Positions 18,776-29,027 of a DNA stretch of 64,000 bases are shown here, piece by piece. This stretch comes from Collinsella intestinalis DSM 13280 (lineage in GTDB: Bacteria; Actinomycetota; Coriobacteriia; Coriobacteriales; Coriobacteriaceae). Positions within the stretch are counted from its first letter, which is position 1. Each line of letters starts with the position of its first letter. The stretch is from contig NZ_GG692710.1 of assembly GCF_000156175.1 (NCBI RefSeq), forward strand, positions 478,251-542,250, read 5' to 3'. The notes beneath the pieces were generated by a model. It worked only from the letters and a program-made list of their open reading frames with translations. It made no database searches and had not been told where the DNA came from. The translations under genes and the position numbers were made by a program.

Positions 18776-21040
18776 CTAGCGCACCTCCCCTTCATCCAGG
18801 CCGAGCTCTTCTGAGGAAAGCTGGCTCATCGCGATCTCGCGATACGACTCACATGCACGGAGCAGCTCCTCATGGGTGCCCTGCCCCACGACGCGACCAT
18901 CATCGAGCACCAAGATCTGATCGGCGTGCATGATGGTCGCGATGCGCTGGGCGACGATCACGACGGAGGCGTCGTGCAGCTCATGGGACAGTCCCGCGCG
19001 CAGCGCGGCATCGGTCTTGTAATCGAGCGCGGAGAAACTGTCATCAAAGACGAGGATCTTCGGATCGATCGCAAGCGCACGCGCAATCGATAGGCGCTGC
19101 CGCTGACCCCCGGAAACGTTTGAGCCGCCCTGAGCGATCGCGGAGCCATAGCCATCCGGTTTGGCATCGATGAACTCGGAGGCCTGGGCGATCCGCGCGG
19201 CGCGCGCGACATCCGCATGAGCCATATCGGGGTCGCCGTAGGCGATGTTGCCCTCGATATCGCCCGAGAAGAGCATGCCCTTCTGCGGGACATAGCCGAT
19301 GAGCGAGCGAAGTTCATGCAGAGACATACGACGCACATCGACCCCGTCGACCGTGATGGACCCCGCGGTCGCATCATACAAACGAGGGATCATCTGGGCG
19401 AGCGTGGTCTTGCCCGACCCCGTTGATCCGATGATGCCGAGCGTCTGCCCCGGTTTCACGGTGAAGCTGACATGCTCTAGCGTCGGAGCCTCGGCGTCCG
19501 GATAGGTGAACGAGACGTCATCGAAGCTCAGCACGCCGCTCCAGTCGATGCGCTCACCGTCGGCGGTTATATGACCCTGCGGGCCCTCGAGCGTATGTGC
19601 GGGATCCACGATGCTCGATTCGGTTGAAAGCACTTCCATGATGCGTTCAGAGGCAATGTCGGCGCGCGGCAGCATAACGGCGACCATCGTGATGATCATG
19701 AAGGACATAATCACCTGCATCGTGTAATTCATATACGCCATGAGGTCGCCAACCTGCATACCGCCCGCGTCCACGGCGTGGCCGCCGAACCAGACGATGG
19801 CCACCGAGATGATGTTCATGAGCATCATCAGCACGGGCATCATGAAGGACATCGCTCGATTCGTGAATATATAAGTACCGGTGAGCTCGCGATTGGCCTC
19901 GTCGTAACGCTTACGCTCGCTGTCGCTGCGCCCAAAAGCCCGGATCGGCATGACACCGGTGATGATTTCGCGCGCGATGAGGTTGTTGCGGTCCACGAGC
20001 TCTTGCATCCTGCGAAAACGCGGCATGGTGAGGCCCATGAGAACGCCGATGACCACCATGATGGCGGCAAGACCGACTAAGATGATCCACTGAAGCCCCG
20101 TGCTGCCGAACCCTATGACCTTCACAACCGCACCAACGCCCATGCAGGGGGCGAACAGCACCATGCGCATGCACATGACCAACACCATCTGCACCTGCTG
20201 AATATCATTCGTGGCGCGCGTGATGAGCGAGGCCTCCGAAAAACGCCCCATCTCCGCGGGCGAGAAGGACAGGACGCGCTCGTACACATCATGCCGAAGA
20301 TCGCGAGCGATACGAGCGGCGGTACGCGATGCGTTATACGCGGCCGCGATGGCGCACAGCGCCGCGACGACCGCGTACGTCAACATGCGCGCACCCTCGC
20401 GAACGAGAAAATCGGTCTGAACGCCGGCAAGATCGACGCCGGCGTGTTCATAAGCGAATTTGACGAACTCGATGGCCTGGGAGGCGACAACGGCCCCGCC
20501 GTCCGCGCCGAGTGCGCGATGCAGGCCAGCCCGAATGGCCGACGGATCGAACAGCGTGGAATCAGGCGACCCATCTGCCTGTGCCCCAGCAAGCGCCCTG
20601 ACCGTATCGATGGTTATGGTATCGCCCACCGCGGCCTTAAGCGCGGCCGCCTCGCGTGCATCTTCGACCACGGAGTCGACCGGCACACCGCGCTCGAGCA
20701 TGAATGCGATCATCTCGGCCTCTCCCAAAAAGCCCTTGATCTCATCACGGTCCCGAAGATCCCCTTCGAATATGCGGACGCCATCGGCATCGGGACTCGA
20801 ATAGAGCGCCTCGACGCGATTGACCTCACCGGGCGTCAGCAAGAGTTCGACATCGCCAAGGTCGTCGGAGGTGATGCGGTTGGGCACCACATCCTCGATG
20901 CCTCCCCGGCTGATGCCGGTGTCGACGATCTCACTCATAACCGAAGGTAACGTGAGCTCGCAATATGCTTGCACCATAAGTAGCGCGAGCGCCAACGCGA
21001 GATTGGCCTTGTGATGTCTCAGGAACCTGAATATCTTCAC
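18776..21040 (-). CDS. ABC exporter subunit A with degenerate ATPase site and large external insertion
   Basis: 754 residues. I chose GTG 21040 because it has GGGGGAGG at ideal spacing; a GTG seven codons upstream has none. The first transmembrane helix is at about 12-34, the second only at about 218-236; between them lies a roughly 165-residue acidic, soluble segment that ordinary exporters lack. The ATPase has Walker A STGSGKTT (538-545) and signature NVSGGQRQR, but the Walker B Glu is Asp (FDDS, residue 667) and the switch His is Gln (VAQRIATI, residue 698). This is the degenerate half of a TM287/TM288-like pair. Confidence 0.92.
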   Translation of the reverse strand: MKIFRFLRHHKANLALALALLMVQAYCELTLPSVMSEIVDTGISRGGIEDVVPNRITSDDLGDVELLLTPGEVNRVEALYSSPDADGVRIFEGDLRDRDEIKGFLGEAEMIAFMLERGVPVDSVVEDAREAAALKAAVGDTITIDTVRALAGAQADGSPDSTLFDPSAIRAGLHRALGADGGAVVASQAIEFVKFAYEHAGVDLAGVQTDFLVREGARMLTYAVVAALCAIAAAYNASRTAARIARDLRHDVYERVLSFSPAEMGRFSEASLITRATNDIQQVQMVLVMCMRMVLFAPCMGVGAVVKVIGFGSTGLQWIILVGLAAIMVVIGVLMGLTMPRFRRMQELVDRNNLIAREIITGVMPIRAFGRSDSERKRYDEANRELTGTYIFTNRAMSFMMPVLMMLMNIISVAIVWFGGHAVDAGGMQVGDLMAYMNYTMQVIMSFMIITMVAVMLPRADIASERIMEVLSTESSIVDPAHTLEGPQGHITADGERIDWSGVLSFDDVSFTYPDAEAPTLEHVSFTVKPGQTLGIIGSTGSGKTTLAQMIPRLYDATAGSITVDGVDVRRMSLHELRSLIGYVPQKGMLFSGDIEGNIAYGDPDMAHADVARAARIAQASEFIDAKPDGYGSAIAQGGSNVSGGQRQRLSIARALAIDPKILVFDDSFSALDYKTDAALRAGLSHELHDASVVIVAQRIATIMHADQILVLDDGRVVGQGTHEELLRACESYREIAMSQLSSEELGLDEGEVR

Positions 21041-21151
21041 CGGTGCCTCCCCCAAACGCACTTACAACTCAGACGACGAAATTTGCGAACGGTATTTTCT
21101 CCATCTCATGCGCCCTGAAACCGTAAGAGCCCCATTCCATAAAAGCTCAAC

Positions 21152-21180
21152 AATTTAGGTACCTCATAACTATCTGTCAA
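21152..21180 (-). promoter_or_regulatory. Sigma-A-type promoter for the ABC exporter pair
   Basis: On the minus strand a perfect TTGACA (21175-21180) is followed after exactly 17 bases by TAAATT (21152-21157). It lies about 110 bases upstream of the chosen start of the first exporter gene and is divergent from the rpmB promoter. Confidence 0.65.
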
Positions 21181-21198
21181 AGGTGGAGGTCAAACCAC

Positions 21199-21226
21199 TT
21201 GCGCACGCACATGACGGCCGTATAAT
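21199..21226 (+). promoter_or_regulatory. Promoter upstream of rpmB
   Basis: TTGCGC (21199-21204), a 16-base spacer and a perfect TATAAT (21221-21226). It would give a leader of about 140 bases before rpmB. A second candidate, an extended -10 of TGG plus TATAGT at 21308-21316, would give a 50-base leader. Confidence 0.55.
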
Positions 21227-21372
21227 GTGGTCCGCGCGCTGCATCCCACGCCGCGGAGCGCACACTTCTCGTTCATTGTGGAGATTCCGCACATGAATGG
21301 GCTTCTATGGTATAGTTCATTGCTGTTTGTTCACGCGACCTCATTTTCGGTCGCCTAAGAAGGGTCACTGAC

Positions 21373-21561
21373 ATGTCCAAAGTTTGCGAAATCTGCGGTA
21401 AGCACCCCGTTGCTGGTCGCTCCATCAGCCACTCCCACCGCGTCTCCAACCGTAAGTTCCGTCCGAACATCCAGCGCGTGTACGTCGTCGTGAACGGCGT
21501 CCGTCGCAAGATGAACGTGTGCACCAGCTGCCTCAAGGCCCAGAAGGTGGCCCGCTCCTAA
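21373..21561 (+). CDS. rpmB: 50S ribosomal protein L28
   Basis: 62 residues with the L28 layout: MSKVCEICGKHPVAGRSISH, then RKFRPNIQRV and a second Cys pair in CTSCLKAQKV. The two CxxC pairs indicate the zinc-binding form. It stands alone between two intrinsic signals, a promoter upstream and a strong terminator downstream. The site AAGGG lies nine bases before the ATG. Confidence 0.96.
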   Translation: MSKVCEICGKHPVAGRSISHSHRVSNRKFRPNIQRVYVVVNGVRRKMNVCTSCLKAQKVARS

Positions 21562-21601
21562 GCACTCCCCTCTTTGGACAAACGTTTGCTTGCATACGCA
21601 G

Positions 21602-21628
21602 CGCCCCGGCATCGCCGGGGCGTTTTTT
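21602..21628 (+). terminator. Rho-independent terminator of rpmB
   Basis: Perfect nine-base arms CGCCCCGGC and GCCGGGGCG with a three-base loop, followed by six T residues. Textbook intrinsic terminator 40 bases after the rpmB stop. Confidence 0.95.
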
Positions 21629-21851
21629 GTGTCAATGTACCACTCCTGTCGAACTAAACCGCCTGGCGCCATCGATGACGACTGCAAGGTCAACTTCATT
21701 CTTGCTGACATAGGCTCGATGGCGCCGAGAATACAATTTCATGACCACCCGTCTGCGCATGCATCTGATCCAAATCTGACCGACATAGCCAGAACAAACC
21801 AAGATATAGATGTAATTGAAGGAAGCCCTGTGGAATACAGACACCAGAGTC

Positions 21852-21878
21852 CCAATTTGAACCTGTCCCCAATTGAGA
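21852..21878. repeat. Half copy of the dispersed CTGTCCC repeat
   Basis: Reads CCAATTTGAACCTGTCCCCA and continues AATTGAG. It matches one arm of the longer elements at 47472 and 55575 with two or three changes. No inverted partner is seen nearby, so it is a degenerate or solo arm. Confidence 0.55.
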
Positions 21879-21907
21879 TCCCATTTTGAGATCTCCAATG
21901 AAATGAG

Positions 21908-22034
21908 TGAAACGTTTCAGTTGATGGGAATACGCCACGGTTTGAACACAAATAGTGATGTTTCATGCTATTGAAGCGCTCCATTCGACCGTTTACGGCT
22001 GAATATCCGCCATTCGCCTTAGTGAAGCGTTTCA
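21908..22034 (+). promoter_or_regulatory. Three LacI/CcpA-like operator sites before adhE
   Basis: A perfect 12-base palindrome TGAAACGTTTCA at 21908-21919, a near copy TGAAGCGTTTCA at 22023-22034 and a weaker TGAAGCGCTCCA at 21972-21983. The CG-centred symmetric form is typical of LacI/GalR-family operators. The last site lies about 55 bases before the adhE start and close to a TATAGA -10 candidate, so a repressor there could block transcription. The regulator is not in the window. Confidence 0.55.
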
Positions 22035-22088
22035 TTACTATAGAGTACGACTTGTTGGGAAAACCCGCTTCTCGCAAAGGAGAGCAGA

Positions 22089-24737
22089 ATGGCGAAGAAA
22101 CCTACCGTTGCCGCCGCCCCCGAAATCGTAGATTCGATCGAATCCCTTGAGGCCAAGCTCGCGCACATGCGTGAGGCCCAGGGGATTTTTGCTACCTACT
22201 CCCAGGAGCAGGTCGACAAGATCTTCTACGAGGCCGCTATGGCAGCCAACAAGGCCCGCATCCCCCTGGCCAAGATGGCCGTCGAGGAGACCGGCCGCGG
22301 CGTGCTCGAGGACAAGGTCATCAAGAACCACTATGCCGCCGAGTACATCTACAACGCGTATAAGGACACCAAGACCTGCGGCGTGATCGAGCGCGACGAT
22401 GCCTACGGCATCACCAAGATCGCCGAGCCCATCGGCATCGTGGGCGCGGTCATCCCGACCACCAACCCCACCTCCACCGCGATCTTCAAGTGCCTCATCT
22501 CTCTGAAGACCCGCAACGCCATCATCATCTCCCCGCACCCGGCTGCCGCCAAGTGCACCATCGCTGCCGCCAAGCTCGTGCTCGACGCCGCCGTCAAGGC
22601 CGGCGCTCCCGAGGGTATCATCGGCTGGGTGGACGTCCCCTCCATCGACCTCACCAACAAGGTCATGGCCGACGTCGACATCATCCTGGCCACCGGTGGC
22701 CCCGGCATGGTCAAGGCCGCCTACTCCTCCGGCAAGCCCGCCCTGGGCGTCGGTGCCGGCAACACCCCCGTCATCATCGACGATACCGCCGACATCAAGC
22801 TCTCGGTCAACTCCATCATCCACTCCAAGACCTTCGACAACGGCATGATCTGCGCCTCCGAGCAGTCCGTGACCGTCCTCGAGTCCGTGTATGACGAGGT
22901 CAAGTCCGAGTTCGCCCACCGCGGTTGCTACTTCGTGAAGAAGGGCGCCGAGATGGAGGCCCTGCGCTCCGCCATGTTCAAGAACGGCGCGCTCGACCAC
23001 CGCATCCCCGGCATGCCCGCCGCCAAGATCGCCGAGCTCGCCGGCATCGAGGTCCCTGCCAAGACCAAGATCCTGATCGCCGAGGTCACTTCCGTCGATC
23101 TGGAGAAGGAGGAGTTCGCTCACGAGAAGCTCTCCCCCGTCCTGGCCATGTACAAGGCCCCCGATTTCCAGACCGCCGTCGACATGGCCGAGCACCTGGT
23201 GCTCGCCGGTGGCCCCGGTCACACCGCCTCCCTCTACGTGCATCCGGCCCAGGCCGAGAAGATCTCCCTCTTCGAGCACACCATGAAGGCCTGCCGTATC
23301 GTCATCAACACCCCCTCCTCCCAGGGCGGCATCGGTGACCTGTACAACTTCGGCATGAAGCCCTCCCTCACCCTGGGCTGCGGCTCCTGGGGTGGCAACT
23401 CCGTCTCCGAGAATGTTGGGGTGAAGCACTTGATCAACGTCAAGACCGTGGCCGAGCGCCGCGAGAACATGCTGTGGTTCCGCGCTCCCGAGAAGGTCTA
23501 CTTCAAGAAGGGCTCCACGCCGGTCGCCCTCGACGAGCTCGGCACCGTGATGGGCAAGAAGCGCGCCTTCATCGTCACCGACCAGTTCCTCTTCAAGAAC
23601 GGCAACACCCGCGCCATCGAGGCCAAGCTCGACTCCATGGGCATCGCGCACGACTGCTTCTACGACGTCGAGCCCGATCCGTCCCTGCAGTGCGCTCGCC
23701 GCGGTGCCGCCCAGATGGCCCTCTTCGAGCCTGACGTCATCATCGCCGTCGGCGGCGGCTCCGCCATGGACGCCGGCAAGATCATGTGGATGATGTACGA
23801 GCACCCGGAGTGCAACTTCGAGGATATGGCCATGGACTTCATGGACATCCGCAAGCGTATCTTCACCTTCCCCGAGATGGGCAAGAAGGCCTACTTCGTG
23901 GCCGTCCCCACCTCCTCCGGTACCGGCTCCGAGGTGACCCCGTTCGCGATCATTACCGACAAGGACACCGGCATCAAGTGGCCGCTCGCCGACTACGCGC
24001 TGCTGCCGAACATGGCCATCGTCGACGTCGACAACGCCATGACCGCCCCCAAGGGCCTCACGAGCGCCTCCGGCATCGACGTGATGACCCACGCCATCGA
24101 GTCCTACGTCTCCATCATGGCGTCCGACTACACCAAGGGCCTGTCCATGAAGGCCGCGAAGCTCGTCTTCGAGAACCTTCCCAGCTCCTACGAGAACGGC
24201 GCCAACGACCCGCACGCCCGTGAGGAGATGCACAACGCCTCCTGCATGGCCGGCATGGCCTTCGCCAACGCCTTCCTTGGCCTCAACCACTCCATGGCCC
24301 ACAAGCTCGGCGCCTTCCACCACCTGCCTCACGGCATCGCCAACGCCGTCATCCTGACCCGCGTCATGCGCTACAACGCCGCCGAGGCCCCGGTCAAGAT
24401 GGGCACCTTCTCCCAGTACCCCTACCCCAACGCGCTCGCCGCGTACGCCGAGATGGCCCGCTACTGCGGCGTCGAGGGCAAGGACGACCGTGAGGTCTTT
24501 GAGAACTTCTGCGCCAAGCTCGAGGAGCTCAAGGCCACCATCGGCATCAAGGAGACCATCGCCGACTACGGCGTGGACGAGGCCTACTTCCTCGAGTCCC
24601 TCGACGAGATGGTCGAGCAGGCGTTCAACGACCAGTGCACCGGTGCCAACCCGCGCTACCCGCTGATGAGCGAGATCAAGGAGCTCTACCTCGACGCCTA
24701 CTACGGCCGTGAGCCCCAGGACTACGCCGTCCTGTAA
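22089..24737 (+). CDS. adhE: Bifunctional aldehyde/alcohol dehydrogenase AdhE
   Basis: 882 residues, full length, with AAAGGAGAG upstream of the ATG. It reduces acetyl-CoA to acetaldehyde and then ethanol, regenerating two NAD+ in fermentation. The N-terminal CoA-acylating aldehyde dehydrogenase has PTTNPTST (123-130), GVGAGNTPVII and the nucleophile Cys255 in GMICASEQS. After the linker (AERRENMLWFRAPEKV) the C-terminal iron-dependent alcohol dehydrogenase has GGGSAMDAGKIMW and the metal-binding HKLGAFHHLPHG. Codon usage is extremely C-biased, suggesting high expression. The long antisense frame opposite it is an artefact of that bias. Confidence 0.97.
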   Translation: MAKKPTVAAAPEIVDSIESLEAKLAHMREAQGIFATYSQEQVDKIFYEAAMAANKARIPLAKMAVEETGRGVLEDKVIKNHYAAEYIYNAYKDTKTCGVIERDDAYGITKIAEPIGIVGAVIPTTNPTSTAIFKCLISLKTRNAIIISPHPAAAKCTIAAAKLVLDAAVKAGAPEGIIGWVDVPSIDLTNKVMADVDIILATGGPGMVKAAYSSGKPALGVGAGNTPVIIDDTADIKLSVNSIIHSKTFDNGMICASEQSVTVLESVYDEVKSEFAHRGCYFVKKGAEMEALRSAMFKNGALDHRIPGMPAAKIAELAGIEVPAKTKILIAEVTSVDLEKEEFAHEKLSPVLAMYKAPDFQTAVDMAEHLVLAGGPGHTASLYVHPAQAEKISLFEHTMKACRIVINTPSSQGGIGDLYNFGMKPSLTLGCGSWGGNSVSENVGVKHLINVKTVAERRENMLWFRAPEKVYFKKGSTPVALDELGTVMGKKRAFIVTDQFLFKNGNTRAIEAKLDSMGIAHDCFYDVEPDPSLQCARRGAAQMALFEPDVIIAVGGGSAMDAGKIMWMMYEHPECNFEDMAMDFMDIRKRIFTFPEMGKKAYFVAVPTSSGTGSEVTPFAIITDKDTGIKWPLADYALLPNMAIVDVDNAMTAPKGLTSASGIDVMTHAIESYVSIMASDYTKGLSMKAAKLVFENLPSSYENGANDPHAREEMHNASCMAGMAFANAFLGLNHSMAHKLGAFHHLPHGIANAVILTRVMRYNAAEAPVKMGTFSQYPYPNALAAYAEMARYCGVEGKDDREVFENFCAKLEELKATIGIKETIADYGVDEAYFLESLDEMVEQAFNDQCTGANPRYPLMSEIKELYLDAYYGREPQDYAVL

Positions 24738-24751
24738 GCGCATCCGCTTCC

Positions 24752-24801
24752 CGCCCGTTTGCCGCCGCTCACCCAACTCATCGCGAGCGGCGGCGCGGGC
24801 G
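24752..24801 (+). terminator. Hairpin after adhE
   Basis: GCCGCCGCTC (24761-24770) pairs perfectly with GAGCGGCGGC (24785-24794), with a further outer CGCCCG/CGGGCG stem. There is no T-run after it (TCCTAAG), so termination would be incomplete or of another type. Confidence 0.5.
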
Positions 24802-24807
24802 TCCTAA

Positions 24808-24841
24808 GATGGTGTAGATCCATTGATGGCGTAGACCCATT
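24808..24841 (+). repeat. 17-base tandem repeat before the kinase gene
   Basis: GATGGTGTAGATCCATT is followed directly by GATGGCGTAGACCCATT, identical at 15 of 17 positions. It lies immediately upstream of the ribosome site of the next gene. It could be an operator pair or leader element; no known regulator motif is recognised. Confidence 0.6.
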
Positions 24842-24859
24842 CAGAAAGGAAGGCACACC

Positions 24860-25627
24860 ATGAATCTCCCCGAGTCCAAGACCGTTATCGTCGAGCACTC
24901 CAACAAGAAGGTCTACGACCTTGGCGACAAGATCGCCAAGGTCTTCAACTCCAACAAGCCGGCTTCCGATGTCTTCAACGAGGCCCTGAACCTCGCCCGC
25001 ATCTCCGAGTCCGGCATCCGCGCCCCGAAGGCCCTCGAGGTCTCCGAGGTCGCCGGTGAGGGTTGGGGCCTGCTCACCGAGAAGGTCCCGGGTGTGACGC
25101 TCGCCGACAAGATGGCAGCCGAACCCGCCAAGTTCTACGAGTACCTCGAGCAGTTCGTCGACCTGCAGGTCGAGATTCACGCCGAGCGCTCCCCGCTGCT
25201 CAACCGTCAGCGTGACAAGTACGCCCGTATGATCAACGGCCTCCAGCACATCAACGCCACCACCCGCTACAACCTCATGGAGCGTCTGGACGGTATGAAG
25301 AAGGAGTTCCAGATCTGCCACGGCGACTTCAACCCGAGCAACGTCATCGTGGCCGAGGACGGCCAGCTCTACGTCTGCGACTGGGCCCACGCGACTCAGG
25401 GCTCCCCTGCCGCCGACGCAGCCATGACCTACCTGCTGTTCGCCCTTAACGACAAGCAGCAGGCCGATGCCTATCTCGAGCTGTACTGCGACCGCGCCGA
25501 CGTCCCGATGCAGGTCGTCCGCCAGTGGATGTCCATCGTCGCCGCCGCCGAGCTCTCCCGTAAGCGCACCGACGTCAACGATGAATTCCTCATGAGCTGG
25601 ATCGACGTCGTGGACTACATGGGCTAA
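24860..25627 (+). CDS. APH-fold phosphotransferase (choline/aminoglycoside kinase-like)
   Basis: 255 residues with AAAGGAAGG before the ATG. The kinase motif is CHGDFNPSNVIV (near residue 155) and the metal-binding Asp is in VCDWAHATQGSP, a Brenner-type HGDxxxxN plus D arrangement. The N-terminal lobe has KVYDLGDKIAKVFN. Substrate is unknown; small alcohols, sugars or antibiotics are all possible for this fold. It follows adhE, has similarly biased codons and ends in a strong terminator, so it looks like a well-expressed housekeeping kinase and not a resistance gene. Confidence 0.82.
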   Translation: MNLPESKTVIVEHSNKKVYDLGDKIAKVFNSNKPASDVFNEALNLARISESGIRAPKALEVSEVAGEGWGLLTEKVPGVTLADKMAAEPAKFYEYLEQFVDLQVEIHAERSPLLNRQRDKYARMINGLQHINATTRYNLMERLDGMKKEFQICHGDFNPSNVIVAEDGQLYVCDWAHATQGSPAADAAMTYLLFALNDKQQADAYLELYCDRADVPMQVVRQWMSIVAAAELSRKRTDVNDEFLMSWIDVVDYMG

Positions 25628-25662
25628 CAGCCTGGCAATCCGCGCGAGAACGCGTTCATGGC

Positions 25663-25703
25663 AACGGCCCCGGAGACAGACGATCTCCGGGGCCGTTAGC
25701 TTT
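25663..25703 (+). terminator. Rho-independent terminator after the APH-fold kinase
   Basis: Fourteen-base perfect arms AACGGCCCCGGAGA (25663-25676) and its complement (25684-25697) with a seven-base loop, followed by AGCTTTTC. It lies between convergent genes and could affect both. Confidence 0.85.
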
Positions 25704-25722
25704 TCAAAACTACTTGCACGCG

Positions 25723-26415
25723 TCAGCGAATGAGATACGCCGCAATGGCGCCTTCATGGCAAGTCACTTCGGCATCATCCGTGACGATATTCGAGATGCC
25801 CAAATCACTCAACAGCTCGACGCGTTTGTGATCGAGCTCCCACTCCATCCCCCGCTCGGATACGACACCGACGGGACTCAGGCATACGAACGAGAACGTC
25901 GAACCCTGAAAGCCCGTCATCTGCCATGACGCGCCCGCCCTGAGCAGGCGACCGGAAAAGCCCTGTTCCTCGAGGCAAACCGGGCCGTCCCATCTCAAGA
26001 TGCAGCCAAGTGCTGCGAGGGCGTGATCGGGCCGCCCCCCCGTCAGGCACGTGCACACCAGCTCGACGCTCCCCCAACGCGAATCGATCGCGCGGAGGGC
26101 GAGCGAAAGGTCGGTAAAATCCTTATACGGGTCGTAACGTTCGACGGCCAAAACTTCAGAGGGCTCTCCCTCTTCGCAACGACGAACCGCCAACAGGCCG
26201 CGAGCGCCCACCGAGTCCGCGTCGCCGCAGAACAAGTCACATGGCAGTCCGGCATCCAGCACCGCATCGAGACCCCGATCCACTGCCACGACCAAATCGC
26301 AGTCGGCATACAGATGCTTGAGAAACACGGCATCGCAGGTCTGCGGTGAGCCTCCGACAAGAAGGACGCGCAACGCATCCGCTTGGGTTTCGAGGACGCT
26401 GCTCATGCCTTTCAT
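25723..26415 (-). CDS. thiN: Thiamine pyrophosphokinase
   Basis: 230 residues from ATG 26415, which has AGGTGG six bases upstream; a second ATG three codons on is possible. The enzyme transfers pyrophosphate from ATP to thiamine. Signatures are VAVDRGLDAVLDAGLPCDL, GDADSV, the DPYKDFTDLSLAL box (usually KDxTDxExAL) and CLTGGRPDHALAALG. The C-terminal beta-sandwich that binds thiamine follows. Convergent with the kinase gene. No TPP riboswitch was seen upstream. Confidence 0.9.
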   Translation of the reverse strand: MKGMSSVLETQADALRVLLVGGSPQTCDAVFLKHLYADCDLVVAVDRGLDAVLDAGLPCDLFCGDADSVGARGLLAVRRCEEGEPSEVLAVERYDPYKDFTDLSLALRAIDSRWGSVELVCTCLTGGRPDHALAALGCILRWDGPVCLEEQGFSGRLLRAGASWQMTGFQGSTFSFVCLSPVGVVSERGMEWELDHKRVELLSDLGISNIVTDDAEVTCHEGAIAAYLIR

Positions 26416-26809
26416 ATAAGACCACCTGACGCATAGCACAATTACGGACAAATCGCCATCTTACCCAATATTTCGCGATCATGGGCGCGGCAAACGCAGC
26501 TCAAAACAGGCCCTTACAGTAGGTTGCTTATCAAACCCCTTGCTTACGGGGTATTTACCAAAAAGCCCAGCATGTCAAGCTAAAATGTGATTGTTTCACC
26601 CATGGGGCGATTTATACCGATTGCCGCATTCTTGTCTATTTTGTGATGAACGAGTGATACGGTAAGTATCGTCACTGGTTCCACATGCGTCGATGCGAGT
26701 GGAACGAACGCAGCACATCTGCGTCCCCTTCCGTCTAAGTACGCATGCCGAGCCCGAGACGTATCGTTGGTTTACGGCAGAACGCCGCGCATACGATCGG
26801 AAGGTTGAG
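26416..26809 (+). other. Divergent control region between thiN and the glycogen operon
   Basis: About 390 bases, A+T rich in the middle. On the minus strand a perfect TTGACA at 26573-26578 has only poor -10 candidates (TAAATA at 15 bases). On the plus strand TTGTTT (26591-26596), 16 bases, TATACC (26613-26618) is the best candidate promoter for glgB. No gene is credible here. Confidence 0.4.
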
Positions 26810-28921
<2,112 letters not shown>

Positions 28922-29027
28922 GCACCGACTTCGGAGCACCTCGCGCCCACGATGACGCAACCGCACGCCGGGCCGATCGCGCGCGCTTGCGACTATCACC
29001 AACCCGGCCCCTTCTCGAAAGGAAACC

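Larger units (their letters stand above)
21629..22088 (+). other. Intergenic region upstream of adhE
   Basis: About 460 bases, richer in A+T than its surroundings, with no convincing gene; the short minus-strand frames match nothing I know. It contains an 11-base inverted repeat (GGCGCCATCGA at 21665-21675 and its complement at 21716-21726), a half copy of the dispersed CTGTCCC repeat at about 21852-21878, and three LacI-operator-like sites before adhE. A TATAGA at about 22039 may be the adhE -10 box. Confidence 0.5.

Noticed and set aside
16801..18933. A 710-residue plus-strand frame opposite the ABC exporter
   Set aside because: Antisense shadow of a clear ABC gene.
21632..22077. Minus-strand frames in the rpmB-adhE gap
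   Set aside because: Overlapping frames with no family resemblance, and one runs through the CTGTCCC repeat.
22038..24776. A 912-residue open frame on the minus strand opposite adhE
   Set aside because: Val/Gly/Leu/His-rich low-complexity translation caused by C-ending codons of adhE; no domain, and adhE is unmistakable.
26416..26809. TPP riboswitch before thiN
   Set aside because: No THI-box consensus was found on the minus strand.
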